This document shows, piece after piece, positions 33,863 through 45,266 of a stretch of DNA of 64,000 nt. Positions within the stretch are counted from its first letter, which is position 1; every line of letters begins with the position of its first letter. Source of the DNA: Rhizopus arrhizus (taxonomy: Eukaryota; Mucoromycota; Mucoromycetes; Mucorales; Rhizopodaceae). The translations under genes were made by a program, and so were the position numbers. The stretch spans positions 496,001 to 560,000 of the forward strand of contig JAKZZE010000020.1 of NCBI GenBank assembly GCA_024220505.1, given 5' to 3'. The notes beneath the pieces were generated by a model. It was not told the origin of the DNA, made no database searches, and saw nothing but the letters and a program-made list of their open reading frames with translations.

Positions 33863-33913
33863 AAATAAATTATTAAAACTCAATTTTTTGTATGTTTGTG
33901 CGTTCATACAACC

Positions 33914-33946
<33 letters not shown>

Positions 33947-34216
33947 CCTTTTGCCATCTCATCAAAAGGTACTTGCTGAAATAAAAAAAAAGGGTAAAAC
34001 AAAATAAAGGGGAGATGAATACAAGTGATAAAGTGTCACTATTAAAAAAAAGGGAGAGGGGACGTGTGTAAAAAAGGGATTCAATATTAAAATATAAGGA
34101 GTGAGAAAGAGAAAGAAAGAGAGGGGAGGGGGGAGGAGGAGGAGAATATAATAAAAAAGTTTTTTTTTTAAACCGTTTTTTTTTATATAGCTTTTTTTTT
34201 TATACATAATTATACA
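33863..34216. other. Spacer and promoter before Cyc8
   Basis: A T run of about 25 bases near 33920-33946, a purine-rich stretch (34080-34150) and further T runs just upstream of the ATG at 34217. No gene was seen. Confidence 0.4.
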
Positions 34217-36534
34217 ATGGCAGCAACTGTACCACCGCAACAAATTACAGCTGCTCAAAAGTTAGCACAAGTAAATGAGCAAACTTGGTTGACAATGGGT
34301 AAATGTAAACATAAACTTTTCTTACAAGTCTATTTATGCATTTGTTAAAAAGGTAATCTGGCAGAAATGATGACGGATTATGAAAAAGCAATGAACTGTT
34401 ATGAATCTGCTTTGAGACATAATCCTTATTCAGTAGTAGCTTTATCTCAGATCGCGTCATTATACAGAGGACGTGAGCAGTTTGGAAGAGTAAAGAACAC
34501 TACGACATATACCAATGTTTGTATTAACTATTGTATATAGGCTGTGGAATATTTTAAACGAATTCTTGCTATCCAAGAAAACAATGGTGAAACATGGGCT
34601 GCTTTAGGTCACTGCTATTTGATGATGGATAATTTACAAGAAGCTTATCAAGCCTATCAGCAAGCACTTTATCATCTTTCCAATCCCAAAGTACGGATAC
34701 ACTAATAGATTCATATACGAAGGCTAACACTAAAAATAGGATCCTAAACTCTGGTATGGTATTGGTATCTTGTATGATCGTTACGGCTCACTAGAACATG
34801 CAGAAGAAGCTTTTTCGGCTGTGATGAAAATGGATCAAAAGTTTGAAAAGGCCAATGAAATTTACTTTAGATTGGGCATTATTTATAAGCAACAACAAAA
34901 ATATGATCTTTCACTTCAAGTAAGCCAAAAAAAAAAACAAAAAAAAGAGGGCCACCCTTCATGTTTTAATCGCTGTAAAGTGCTTTAGATATATCCTTCA
35001 TAATCCACCAAGACCTCTTACAGAATCTGATATTTGGTTTCAAACAGGTCATGTCTATGAACAACAAAAAGAGGTAAAAGAGAAAAAAAGATAGCACGAT
35101 GTGTCTCAATAACTCTTTTTAAGTATGAGCATGCCAAAGAAGCTTATGAGCGTGTTTTAGCCGAGAACCCTGATCATGCAAAAGTGCTTCAGCAACTAGG
35201 TTGGCTGTATCACCAACAGAACACATCATTCTGTAACCAAACATTAGCCATTCAATTCCTTACAAGGTCACTTAAATCGGACAGCAACGATGCTCAATCA
35301 TGGTATCTATTGGGTCGTTGCTATATGGCCGAACAAAACTACAACAAAGCCTATGAGGCCTATCAGCAAGCAGTCTATCGTGATGCACGCAATCCTACCT
35401 TTTGGTGTTCAATTGGTGTTCTTTATTATCAAATCAACCAATATCGTGATGCGTTGGATGCTTACAGTCGAGCGATTCGTTTGAATCCTTACATTAGTGA
35501 AGTCTGGTATGACTTGGGTACCTTGTATGAATCATGTAATAACCAAGTACAAGATGCATTGGATGCTTATCAGCGTGCTGCTGAATTGGATCCAACAAAT
35601 CCTCACATCAAACAAAGATTAGAATTGCTAAGGAAATCCCAAAGCACCCAAGCTGTTCAATCGTAAGTGAGAAAGAGAAAAAAAACAAGAGGAAAAACTG
35701 ATCTGTATCATAGGAACACGCCTGGCAATGCACCTGTTCCACAAGACGTGAGTAACCCAAGTCAATACCAAACTGGGCAGCAACCATTGAACGGTGCTTC
35801 TTATAGTCAGTCTGCTCCTAGTGGACCACCTTCTAGTATGTCTGCCTATCACAACCCATCGCAACGTCTTTTACCTCCTGATGAAAGAACAAACACACCC
35901 CAATTACCTGCTGTAAGTTTTGCCGTCTATTAAAAGAAAGCCCATGTGTACTAACATTTCAAAGCATCCTTCCCATGAACCACCTCGAGACCTTCCTATG
36001 CCCAGCCATCAACCAAATGTCAACCGTCGTTCATCAAACAATCACCTCACACAAGACGTTCGTTTAGCCGACATTGGTGGTGGACGAGCCCCAACACCAT
36101 CTGATCGATCTCAAATGAATCCCATTCTTCCCGAACACAATTCCAATTTACCACCCATGTCCATGCGATACAATAAAGAAGACGCACGTCCTTCACGAGG
36201 ACCAGGCTTTGGAGAGACGGTAAAGCAAGAGCATGAAAGGAAAGGATCGAGATCGGCTGCTGCAGATGAGGATTATGATGAAAGTGCTGCTGATGCTCTT
36301 TTAAGTATCGGAAATCCTCAGGTTGGACAAAAACGAAGTCTGGTTGAAGAGAAAGAGGATGAAAATAAAAAGAAGAAGGGAAATGAAGAAGAATTAAAAA
36401 AGGAAGAGAACAAGTTGGATGAGGAAGAAGAAGGTGAAATTAAAAAGGAAAAAAACGAGGATCCAGTGAAAGAAGAGGGTGAGACGAGTACGAAGATATC
36501 AGAAGAAATAACAACTACTGCTGGATCAGCATAA
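34217..36534 (+). CDS. SSN6: Cyc8/Ssn6 TPR corepressor
   Basis: The ATG at 34217 begins MAATVPPQQITAAQKLAQVN. Several short exons encode about ten tandem tetratricopeptide repeats, for example NLAEMMTDYEKAMNCYESAL, GETWAALGHCYLMMDNLQEA, WYGIGILYDRYGSLEHAEEA, FRLGIIYKQQQKYDLSL, SWYLLGRCYMAEQNYNKAYE and VWYDLGTLYESCNNQVQDAL. A Pro/Ser/Asn-rich region and a strongly charged Glu/Lys C-terminus (EEEEGEIKKEK) follow. Cyc8 with Tup1 forms the general fungal corepressor. The TPRs bind Tup1 and sequence-specific repressors. The C-terminal half lacks the long poly-Gln of the yeast protein. The stop is 44 bp from the stop of the convergent tetraspanin gene. Confidence 0.95.
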
Positions 36535-36578
36535 TAATTTTTAAAGACACATTTTGTATAAATAAAAACTAGCTTTTA

Positions 36579-37779
36579 TTATTGAACATGTCTTTGTTGT
36601 AAACCATCCGTGTGCAAGTTAAGGGAACTTCCAGTAGGTGTACCAGCAACAATACCTTGATAATCCAAACGATAAATCTTGGGTGGAAGTCCTTTGCCGA
36701 ATTTACGATTGATGTGATTAGAACATAATAATCCAGAGAACAAGACAAAGAGATGAACAGGTATCATTGAAAACGCAACAATCCAAGTGATGTTTAAGGC
36801 TTCCTTTGTGAATGTCTGATACTTGAATTTACAACCAGGCAATAAGGTACGAGGGAAGCATTTATTGGATCTTTCATGATAATCCGAGAACGATCGATAA
36901 CCACAGCAGTGAAGCTATATGCATGGATGAGTACAAGTAGCATAAAGTGATCTGTTGACTTACATTGGCTTGAATACGTGCTCTGCCATCAGAATTCAAT
37001 GTATAATGCCACTGATAAGACAGCTTTCCTTCAATATTCCACTTATTCTTTCGATAAGCTGTGTAACCAATAGCGGCAATCATACCAAAGCAGGGCCACA
37101 TTAATAAATTATAAAAGGTTAAAACAGCTCTGTTATTCAACATGATTCCAGTGTAACCAACAAGCGATGTAAACAAACAAACTACACCTGTAGCAAGAAC
37201 CACTATTCAATGGACTGTCAGCATCATTTATCATCATTCAATCTATCCTTCTTACAATTCAGAATCATCTTTTCTCCAACAAGCACAACATCTGCACGTA
37301 AATAGACTATAGAATATAAACTAAGTCATCTTGTTATTTTCTTATTTTTCTCTCTTTACATTTAAAAAAAGTTAAAAGTGCTAATAATAATATAACTAAT
37401 CCATAACAAAATAACTTTTTAAAAAAAAAACAATCAGCTTTTTTTTTTTTTCTCTTAAAAAAATTTTCTTTACCAAAGTATTTGATAAAAGTAACCACCA
37501 TTTATGCTTTGACCACCTTTGTTTTTTTTTAGCTGAAGGATCAGGAAATTGACCTTTCATGATGTGAAGACTGGTTGTATCAAGCGAACTACGAGATCCT
37601 AATGACTGCCTCGATTCTGATTTCATCCAAGGCAAGACAGGTTCTTGTAAGCCATTGATAGGAAACGATTCATATGAATCATAAGGCCTTGGGTTAGGTC
37701 TTATGTCTTGTAAGCTGACGGATGAACTGGCTTGAGACACATAAGGATGTCCTCTGGCTGCTGTGAGTGTTGGGTTCAT
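36579..37779 (-). CDS. Fungal tetraspanin
   Basis: At least five exons. I start at the ATG at 37779 (MNPTLTAARGHPYV) because a tetraspanin needs a cytosolic N-terminus. The upstream in-frame Met at 37824 would add a hydrophobic leader that is more likely 5' UTR. Four membrane segments are seen: WWLLLSNTLLFCYGLVILLL, VLATGVVCLFTSLVGYTGIM, TFYNLLMWPCFGMIAAIGYT and ITWIVAFSMIPVHLFVLFSG. The large loop carries the signature LHCCGYRS and a second Cys pair (NKCFPRTLLPGCK). Conserved features such as LNNRA and LLCSNH match fungal Tsp-type proteins. Tetraspanins organise membrane microdomains; fungal members are linked to polarised growth and penetration structures. One intron includes a long T/A run that disrupts the naive reading frame. 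Confidence 0.87.
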
Positions 37780-39256
37780 GAATAAAAAGAACGAAAAGAA
37801 TAAAAAATTATAAAAATATCGCACTTTATTTGTTCAGTGTGGCAAATTTCAGTCTTTTGATTGGCTGTTAAATTTGGATACCAAAGGCAAGGTAGCACCT
37901 ACCTTTCAAATTTGTCTTTTAAGGTACAACAATCAAAAAGTGGCAAAATTAAAAATAGAACAGCTTCAGTTGTGTAAAAGAGAGGGTGTCAAAGGAAATC
38001 TGAGAGTTTTTTTTTTTTTTTTTTTTTTTTTCAAGATGTTGAGGATAAAATGAAATGCTCAAAGAGCTTCGCATTTGGCGCATAGATGAATCCTGTATGT
38101 GTTTGTATGAATAAACTTCAAGCCCAAACTACATTCTCTACAGGCTTCTTTTGGTGGTGCTCACTGTCTGTATACATTTTACTCAAATCATTTTTACAAT
38201 GTGTCGTTTGCAGAAAAAACAGCACATGCACTGTCGTCTTTGAGACCCCTTGAACTCACCTAAAGCATGTTGAAAAATCATAGAGGTTCAATCGCTTATT
38301 TAATTTCTGATTTTCTATCAACTCTTTCGGATCTTTATCAAGTCATCCTTCATCATCAGCAAGGTGCCAAGCGATACCCTTTCACATCATACATACTAAT
38401 TTTATATTAGAATACGAAAAAAAAAAGAAACTTGTAAACATTGTTTGAACCAACAGTGCATTTTTTTTTTTTGGAAAATGATGACGAGTATCCCTTCATC
38501 CTTTGGTGTTCTTCCGATCTCAATGTTTTTTAACAAGTGTGTAACGAGATGCTTATCAACATCAAGAAGAACTGTATGGGGGATGTCTATAAATGCTTAG
38601 ACAAGTCACTGACCTTGATCTTTTCTCAATAGAAAATCAGCTCTTGTCCAGATAACACATTAAATCAACTCACAGTTACTGTACTTGCCATGGTATCATC
38701 TGGCTCTTTATTTTCTCTTTTAATTTTTTTCATATCAAGTTCTATTAAAGTGAGTTTATACCGATTGAATTAGCTATTCATTGACTATTAGGAAACTACT
38801 TGTTATTTTTAGAATAATGTTTCCTTTTAAAGAGAACATGTTGGTGTTACTTTTTGATCATCAAAACGATAGACACATTTTTGCACAAAAAGGTAAAACT
38901 TTGTTTGTTCATTACTTTATTTATTGCCTGCTGGTTTTCTTAAAATGAAGAGACGCGTCAAGGCCCATGGCATACTGTCATCCTGGTTGAAGCTGAAGGA
39001 AAAGAGTTATTGAATTTGTCTGTTCATTCTTGGAATAGATTCCTTGTCTGCATCTTTAGGCAAGTGACCGACGGCTAATCTGACATGCATGGCTTGAATA
39101 GGTTTTGGTATGACAACTTAGTCTAATCGAAGCCTACCTTTTATCTTTATTAGAAAGCGTGCCTGTTGTTTTTTTTTTTTTTTTTTTTTTTATGGATGAA
39201 AATTTTAATATTTATTAAAACTCATCAAAGAGTATAAAGGTTAGAGCGATACAAGT

Positions 39257-39473
39257 GTATGAAACAGTGACTTGTCGCGAAAATACAAAAGGTATTAGAA
39301 TAAAGAATTGTAAGCGGACAGTTTCAATAATTCCTTCTGGATTTGATTGAGGACAATCTTATCCAAGACAGGAGTCTGTTCAAAGAATTGTTGTCAGTGG
39401 GCTTTCTAAATGAATCGAATGACTGTAGCAAAAAAATCATAGATTGTAAACTTGTCATGTTAGTGTAAGATGT
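39257..39473 (-). repeat. Dispersed repeat, copy 1 (decayed 3' gene end)
   Basis: Alignable end to end with 58189-58400 in the same orientation, starting GTATGAAACAGTGACTT and ending near TGTAAGATG. On the minus strand, after a good branch/acceptor (CTGACAACAATTCTTTGAACAG), it encodes TPVLDKIVLNQIQKELLKLS and a stop, so both copies look like the last exon of one gene. Confidence 0.75.
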
Positions 39474-39639
39474 AATACTTGGATAATTGGAAGTGATTCA
39501 AAAGTTTAATGCTCTGGAAGGGAAAATTCTGGGTTTTAAAATCAGAATCATATTCAAAACAGTTAAATTCAAAAGCTTCTTTTTTTTTTTTTCTCTCCTT
39601 ATCTCCTCTTTTCACAACTTGTTTGCAAGGCATTACTCC

Positions 39640-39795
39640 ATTACCTCTGTCGTAGTACTAACGCTTGCCTCTACTGGGTAAGGCACTACTATAATGCAAG
39701 TAGCACAGATAGTGTTTAGTAAAGGGTAGGCACCAGTACCTCTATCGTAGCAGTGACGTATATCTTTACTGAATATGGCACGGCTATACACATAG
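39640..39795. repeat. Two direct copies of a ~57-bp unit
   Basis: Both copies share TACCTCT-TCGTAG early on and TACTG-TA-GGCAC-CTATA later, with about 30 bp between them. It is an ancient tandem or direct duplication with no coding content. Confidence 0.55.
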
Positions 39796-40172
39796 ATATT
39801 GCTGACTCTAAGTTAAAAAAGGGGATGTAGTTTTTTCTGGTAGTAATATCAGCAAGTATATAAGGCAATATGAGCGGTCGATAAAAGAACAAAAAGACAA
39901 ATAAAGTAATGCTTTAAAACGTATCATTCATTGCCCAAACGTTGACTGATATTGATTAAAGCGTAGAAAATGTTTTGGTAAGAGAATGCTAAACGATCTC
40001 CTCTTGGTTGCTCAAAAGTTAATGAAAGCTTACTGAACTGCCGCGAAAAACGTTGACAACAGCAATAAAATTCTGCGGATTTGCATGAAATTTCGCATGG
40101 TTGCGCTCATTTATGCTATAAAAAAAACAACGCGTACTATCTCCAATTATTTGCAGCGATATTAACTTGAGC

Positions 40173-42261
40173 ATGGGAAGAGATAACTGGTTTATCATTG
40201 AAAACTCACTCGCCTCATTTGAACAAGCTGTCAAAGTATATTACCAGGATACTGAACCAGTGAGCAGTATAGCCAAGTCTGCAGGGAGATCTTCCAGTAG
40301 CAAGTCAAATATGGGTTGGCCATTAAATGGCAGTGATAAGGAAAAAGTGCTGAAATTGTATGAAAACTTGTCCGAATCCAAGATGTGGAAACTATTCACA
40401 GGAAAGTATGTTGAAAAAGCCATGTATGACATGGAAAAAAATCTTAATTATGAGCAGTAAGTCTATATAAAAACATAGTTTCTTTTTATTCAACCAATCT
40501 CCTAGCCCTATTTGTTCGGTGATTTTAGATATGAATGATAAAAACTGGGAAGAATACTTCTCAGCAGATGAACTCGATGAGATCAATGAGGCCGCCAACA
40601 TGGAAAAGCAACTATTGCCAACAGACTTTCAAACCTTTTTGGATGGTATCCCGAAAACTACAGATTTACGAGCAATGTTTTCACATCTCAGTACCCAAAT
40701 CTTTTATCCATTTCAAAACCAAGCTCTATACTGGTTGAAAAAGTCATTACAAGATGCCACTGACATGTTTATCACTCGTTGTCTACCAATTGTCAGGAGC
40801 AATTTACTTGATGATGTGGACAGATGGTCGTCCACCGTCAACTTTGTCGCTTTTTGGCAAGAGCGAGCTAGAACGGCAACTGTTGTACAATCGCGTGTAA
40901 CCTGCTCTTCTTTTGTCGATAACTTGATCATGGAAAGTGACACCCAAAAAACAGGTAGCTTATGGTGAGAATATTCAAGATAACATTGATCAAAACATAA
41001 ATGTCGTGGAACAAGAAAATGATGGTGAAGTGTTGGAATCAAGCAGCAGCGCAACAATGACTCCTTTCATTGACAACAATGCCTCATCTCCAACCCTTGA
41101 CCGTACTATGGACAATGAAATGCCAACTACACCTTGGATCATTGGAAATACTAACATCACTGACTTGTTTCAACAATACCGTCGACATGTCGATACTATT
41201 GATCTCCCCCTTTCCTCTTGAAACATCGTTGAAAGAACTGCTGGCTGTTGCCGACATCCTTTTTCTTGCACCGATGGATCACAGCTCCGCCATGATGAAG
41301 ATATTTGGTCAACGTACCTTAAACGATGTGTGTAATCAAGTACTGGGCGGATTGATGCCTGCGAACACTGCTAAGATTAGTGATAGCGATTTTATCAAGG
41401 TGACTGATACAATCAACGCTGTAGATAGCAAGGCGATAAGCGTGCGTGAGGGCAAGCGTGATCTGTTGAACTTGGCTGCAACAATGAACAATACGATGGG
41501 CAATGTCATTGAAGGATTAGCAAACTTGTAATCCAATTCTTTTTCTTCGATGAATTAGTTTTTTGCTAAATCATATTCCCTTTTATTAATCTAGGTTAAC
41601 GAAATTGCCACGCCTGTCCATCTTAGATATGTCCAAAATTGGTGAAGTGGAGCTGCAATCCACCTATTTTGACGTGTTCTTGTCTGAGATTATTGCGGAT
41701 CAAGACCAACAAGTGGCCTTACGATGGGCAAACAAATCTGTACACCAAGATCTTACTGACATGCGGCCAGACGCCATTATATCAACGCTCGTGCAGCATG
41801 AATTTGGGTGTCCTCTTGGATTCGGTGAAGCCAAGGTTGGCAACGTATCCACTACGAAACAATCAGTCAATTTGGACATTTTCCGACTTGGTATCACTTG
41901 CAAGCGCGCCATCGAACGGTATGATCTACCGGCTTGTTTAGCCTTTATGATAAATGGATATTACATCTCCTTTTTTATTGTATCCAAACGTCACGATTGT
42001 CTGTACACCATGATGGAAATTGCCTCGCTGGACTTCGCTTCTTCATTATCTAATTTGCACACTTTTGCAACTCGCAAAAATTTGGATCTCCTTGCTGCAG
42101 TAAGCTATTGTTTCTGGTCGATCTGTGCCCAGGGTCTACCAAATGCTGCCATCGCTACCACCCTTCAAGAAGGACTCGATGACCTTGTCACAATATCAAA
42201 TTATATGTCACTCATGGTCAAGTCAAGCAAAGGAACCCTTGGTCAATCGTCTCGATATTGA
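40173..42261 (+). pseudogene. Lineage-specific multicopy family gene with two frameshifts
   Basis: The first true ATG (MGRDNWFIIENSLASFEQAV) lies after a TATA-like box. One intron (about 40457-40504) joins LNYEQ to PICSVILD. The frame then runs to about 40955, where an A6 tract precedes a shift to the next frame. A second shift follows a C5 tract near 41200. After about 41530 a short intron leads to RLSILDMSKIGEVELQ, DMRPDAIISTLVQHEFGCPL, GFGEAKVG, LDIFRLGITCKRAIERYDL and YTMMEIASLDFASSLSNL. The ordering and motifs resemble the uncharacterised expanded family also represented at 3559-4205. Both breaks sit at homopolymers, so they may be sequence errors and the gene could be intact. No function is known. 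Confidence 0.6.
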
Positions 42262-42540
42262 TTTTTATTCTCTTCATATCCTTTCTGGCATTGTTGAAAC
42301 CCCTATTATACCTTATATTCCTGTATTCTCTATTCCCCGTCTCTGTTTATAATTCCCACTTGCTGTATATCTTAAGTTTGAACATAAAAAAAATCCACGT
42401 AAATAACATAAAAATATAGTATCTTCCAGAGCGTTTGGTAGGATTAAAGAAAAGTATCATAAAATTGGATTCCACCATCAACAAGTGAGTATTAAGTTGA
42501 TAGTGGCGATCCTAACAATTTTCATGAATGAGTTGTTGGC

Positions 42541-42542
<2 letters not shown>

Positions 42543-42595
<53 letters not shown>
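42543..42595. repeat. T53 homopolymer
   Basis: Fifty-three consecutive T between the repeat-family gene and the 3' end of the EI24-like gene. Its length is likely unstable and may be miscounted. Confidence 0.9.
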
Positions 42596-42596
<1 letters not shown>

Positions 42597-42673
42597 GTAC
42601 AAAGCTATAAGCTTAACACCTAATTTTATTTGCTTTGATAATCAAAAAATATGATATTCCAATTGGTTTCTTG

Positions 42674-43648
42674 TTATGCCAAAGATCCATAACCCTTTGT
42701 CAATCCAGAATGTCCAACAGCAAGTGCCTCTATTGAGTTTGTACCGTGTCGTTTCATGATTTCTCTTTCATTCTTTTCATATTTATCTCCAACGTACAAC
42801 GCTGCACCTACTACATTTGTCCACATAAAAAGCAAATTGAACAAGGGAATCAATTCCAATGCTACTGCTACTGTTCCAAATTGACAATAAGCAGATCGAT
42901 GTTTCCAAGCGAGACTTCTTGATTGGCTTACACTAAGTCCTCTAAATTCCAAATCGTAATGAATATGATGACCCCAACTATATACAAATGTAAGTCATTC
43001 TGTCATTATCACCATCCACTCTATTTACCATGCAACCCAACCATTGATATAACAAGCAACAAATGTACCAGCAACAGGTATTAAATGTAACGGAGCTGTA
43101 ATAATCAAGACCAAAATCTATCCAAAGCATACTGAGAACTATTTTTTTTTTTTTTCCTTTTCTTTTTTATTTACTTGTGCCAAAACAAGCAACCAGACCA
43201 TAGCTATACCTGATGAAATACCTCTACAACACAATCTTAAGCCGGAGACTTCCACTCGTGTTGCAAACATTCTATCCAATCCTTTGGCTTTTAAAGTCGC
43301 ATCAAATAAAGCGTCTTGAAATATAGGCAAAACAACAGCCAAAAAGAGCAAGTCCATCACTGCCGATTCAAGCAACACGAAAATAACAGAGACTGTCCAA
43401 GCAAGCCAAACAGGACAGTGAGCTTCAATAAGCGCGTGAGCTTGAAGTGGTAAGAGGTATACGAATGAAAGAATGAGTGAAATGAGTCCGACGATAAGCG
43501 TTAATAAAAAGGGACATAAAGTTTTCAACCACAACTACATTCGAAAAAAAAAATTAGCAACAGTAAATTAAAAGGGGTGTATGTGTACTTGTGGATGGGT
43601 AAGAAAGAAAATGATGCCTGCTACAGGATAAGTATAAGGTGGTGCCAT
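42674..43648 (-). CDS. EI24-domain membrane protein (Rrt8/Lds-like)
   Basis: The start at 43648 (MAPPYTYPVAGIIFFLTHPQ) leads through four exons. Membrane segments include TLCPFLLTLIVGLISLILSF, PVWLAWTVSVIFVLLESAVM, ILVLIITAPLHLIPVAGTFV and LELIPLFNLLFMWTNVVGAA. Hallmarks of the EI24/CysZ-like family are the late P-x-x-G-T block and the LELIP...FMWTNVVGAAL segment just before a charged C-terminus. In yeast the related Rrt8, Lds1 and Lds2 proteins sit on lipid droplets and help build the outer spore wall. Animal EI24 is an ER protein in autophagy. At about 290 residues it fits the fungal type. Localisation and function here are inferred from family only. Confidence 0.75.
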
Positions 43649-43927
43649 GATTAATTAATTAAAAAAAAAAGAAAGAAACAAAAGCAAGGACTGAGTTCGT
43701 TTCATGTTATTCGTTTCACCTTTTATACGCATGCATGATACATTATGAATTTAAAGCCAAAATCATTTTACAGTTGTATGTTTACATGTAATAAAGATAA
43801 CCCAGGTTTATTATATTAAAATAGCAAAATCAATAACCCCTCCTCCTCCTTTATTTTCTTAATTTTACTTTATGTTGTTTCACAAACCGTGGTTTTCTTA
43901 TTATTCTCTTTTTCTTTTTTTTGCAAG

Positions 43928-45248
43928 ATGTCTAAACAACTAGATGCTCGTTCACGAAAGCCATACCACTGGCCAAGGCTTGTCATCTATGTAGTCATAC
44001 TCATTTTACTCTATCACTTTTTCACTTCATTTTCTGCATCTCGCATGTCACTCCAAAGCAAAAATGAAAAACTGCCGTGGTATAAACAATATCATCCCCG
44101 CCTACCTCAGTATAATCCTTATGCTACCACCAACTTGACCAGCCAAGAAAGAGAAGCGCTAACCAGTCAAATGGTCGAAAGAGCATCACAACTTGTGTCT
44201 CTTGAGTTCCCTCAGATGGAAAACAAGATTATTGGAAGCACCCTCAGTCAAGATGAAGTTGTCAAATTTCGATCATTGGTAGATTGTTGGACGTCAACAG
44301 GAAAATGGGTCAGGATGGACGGTGTGGTGAAGGTGATGTCTCACTATCAGGATTCGCTCTATGGGAAGTGTGATCGTAAATATCGAGGTGAGGGACAAAG
44401 AGAGGCCTTGCGTTATGTTTGGCAGTCGACATGTGCACCGATCAAGGATAACATGGACAACAGCGTGAATGAAGACAGGTGGTGCCAAGTGCTGAGGGGC
44501 AGACACCTGTTGGTGGTGGGTGACTTGGTTCAATATCAATTGCACGAGATATTTTTGGATGCCTTTAGAGATGGACCTACGGTTTGTTTTGGTGAATTGA
44601 ACTGTAGAGGTAACCATGAAGGAAGTGTCTGTTTTTATTTTTTATTTACAGTGTATTTATGTAGAACACACGCTTTGTGCCGAACCTCATCGTGAAAGTC
44701 ATCTTAAATACCTTCGAAACGATCTACTTTCAATCAATCGAAAAATGAATCTCAATCACGGTCGACCCAAGGTGGACACGATCGAAATGCCCTTTGCGAC
44801 TCCTTCTCTTGGAAGAAGTTATCCCGTCTTTATATTAAATCGATCACCCGTACGTGAAACGGATGAGGCATTCATCAAGGGATTGATTGCGACAATGAAA
44901 GAGATTCGCAAGAACAATGCCAATACACTTGTCATCTACAGATCAAGCTCCATTGGTCATCCTTTCTGTGACGATGCATCAGGTCCGATTGAAAGTTTAA
45001 CGGATGATGAATACAAGCTGTTGCCGTACGGATGGAGCGAGATCAAGCGAAGGAATGCGATTGCAAAAGCAATCATTGAAGGGGCTGGAGGTGTCTATGT
45101 CGATTTGGGAGCATTGACAGATTTGAGACCGGATGGTCATGTAGGTGGACAAGATTGTTTAAGATATTGTATTCCAGGGCCTTTAGATAGCTGGATACAT
45201 GTATTATATCAAGTGTTTTTGGCTTTGGATGGTCAAATGTCACTTTAA
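43928..45248 (+). CDS. PC-esterase (Pmr5/Cas1-type) family protein with altered catalytic residues
   Basis: Two exons (43928-44609, 44665-45248). The ATG at 43928 (MSKQLDARSRKPYHWPR) gives a type II membrane topology with a signal anchor (LVIYVVILILLYHFFTSF). The lumenal part carries the PC-esterase/SGNH domain: LRGRHLLVVGDLVQYQLHEI, CAEPHRESHLKYLRNDL, VIYRSSSIGHPFC, a WSEIKRRNAIAKAI helix, and DCLRYCIPGPLDSW. Active members have GDS at the first motif and D-C-x-H at the last. Here these read GDL and DCLR, so both the serine nucleophile and the catalytic histidine are replaced. It may be a pseudoenzyme or a non-esterase paralogue of Golgi glycan O-acetylation proteins. The COG4 stop lies 18 bp away on the other strand. 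Confidence 0.8.
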
Positions 45249-45266
45249 AAAAAAATAAATCCCTTT

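Larger units (their letters stand above)
37825..40172. other. Long gene-poor region with repeats
   Basis: Several T runs (for example 38007-38032 and 39170-39191). A segment with protein-like pieces occurs at about 38820-39060 (MFPFKENMLVLLFDHQNDRH; WHTVILVEAEGKELLNLS), but no gene model could be built. It also contains the dispersed repeat at 39257-39473 and the direct duplication at 39640-39795. A TATA-like ATGCTATAAAA lies near 40115, upstream of the start at 40173. Confidence 0.45.
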
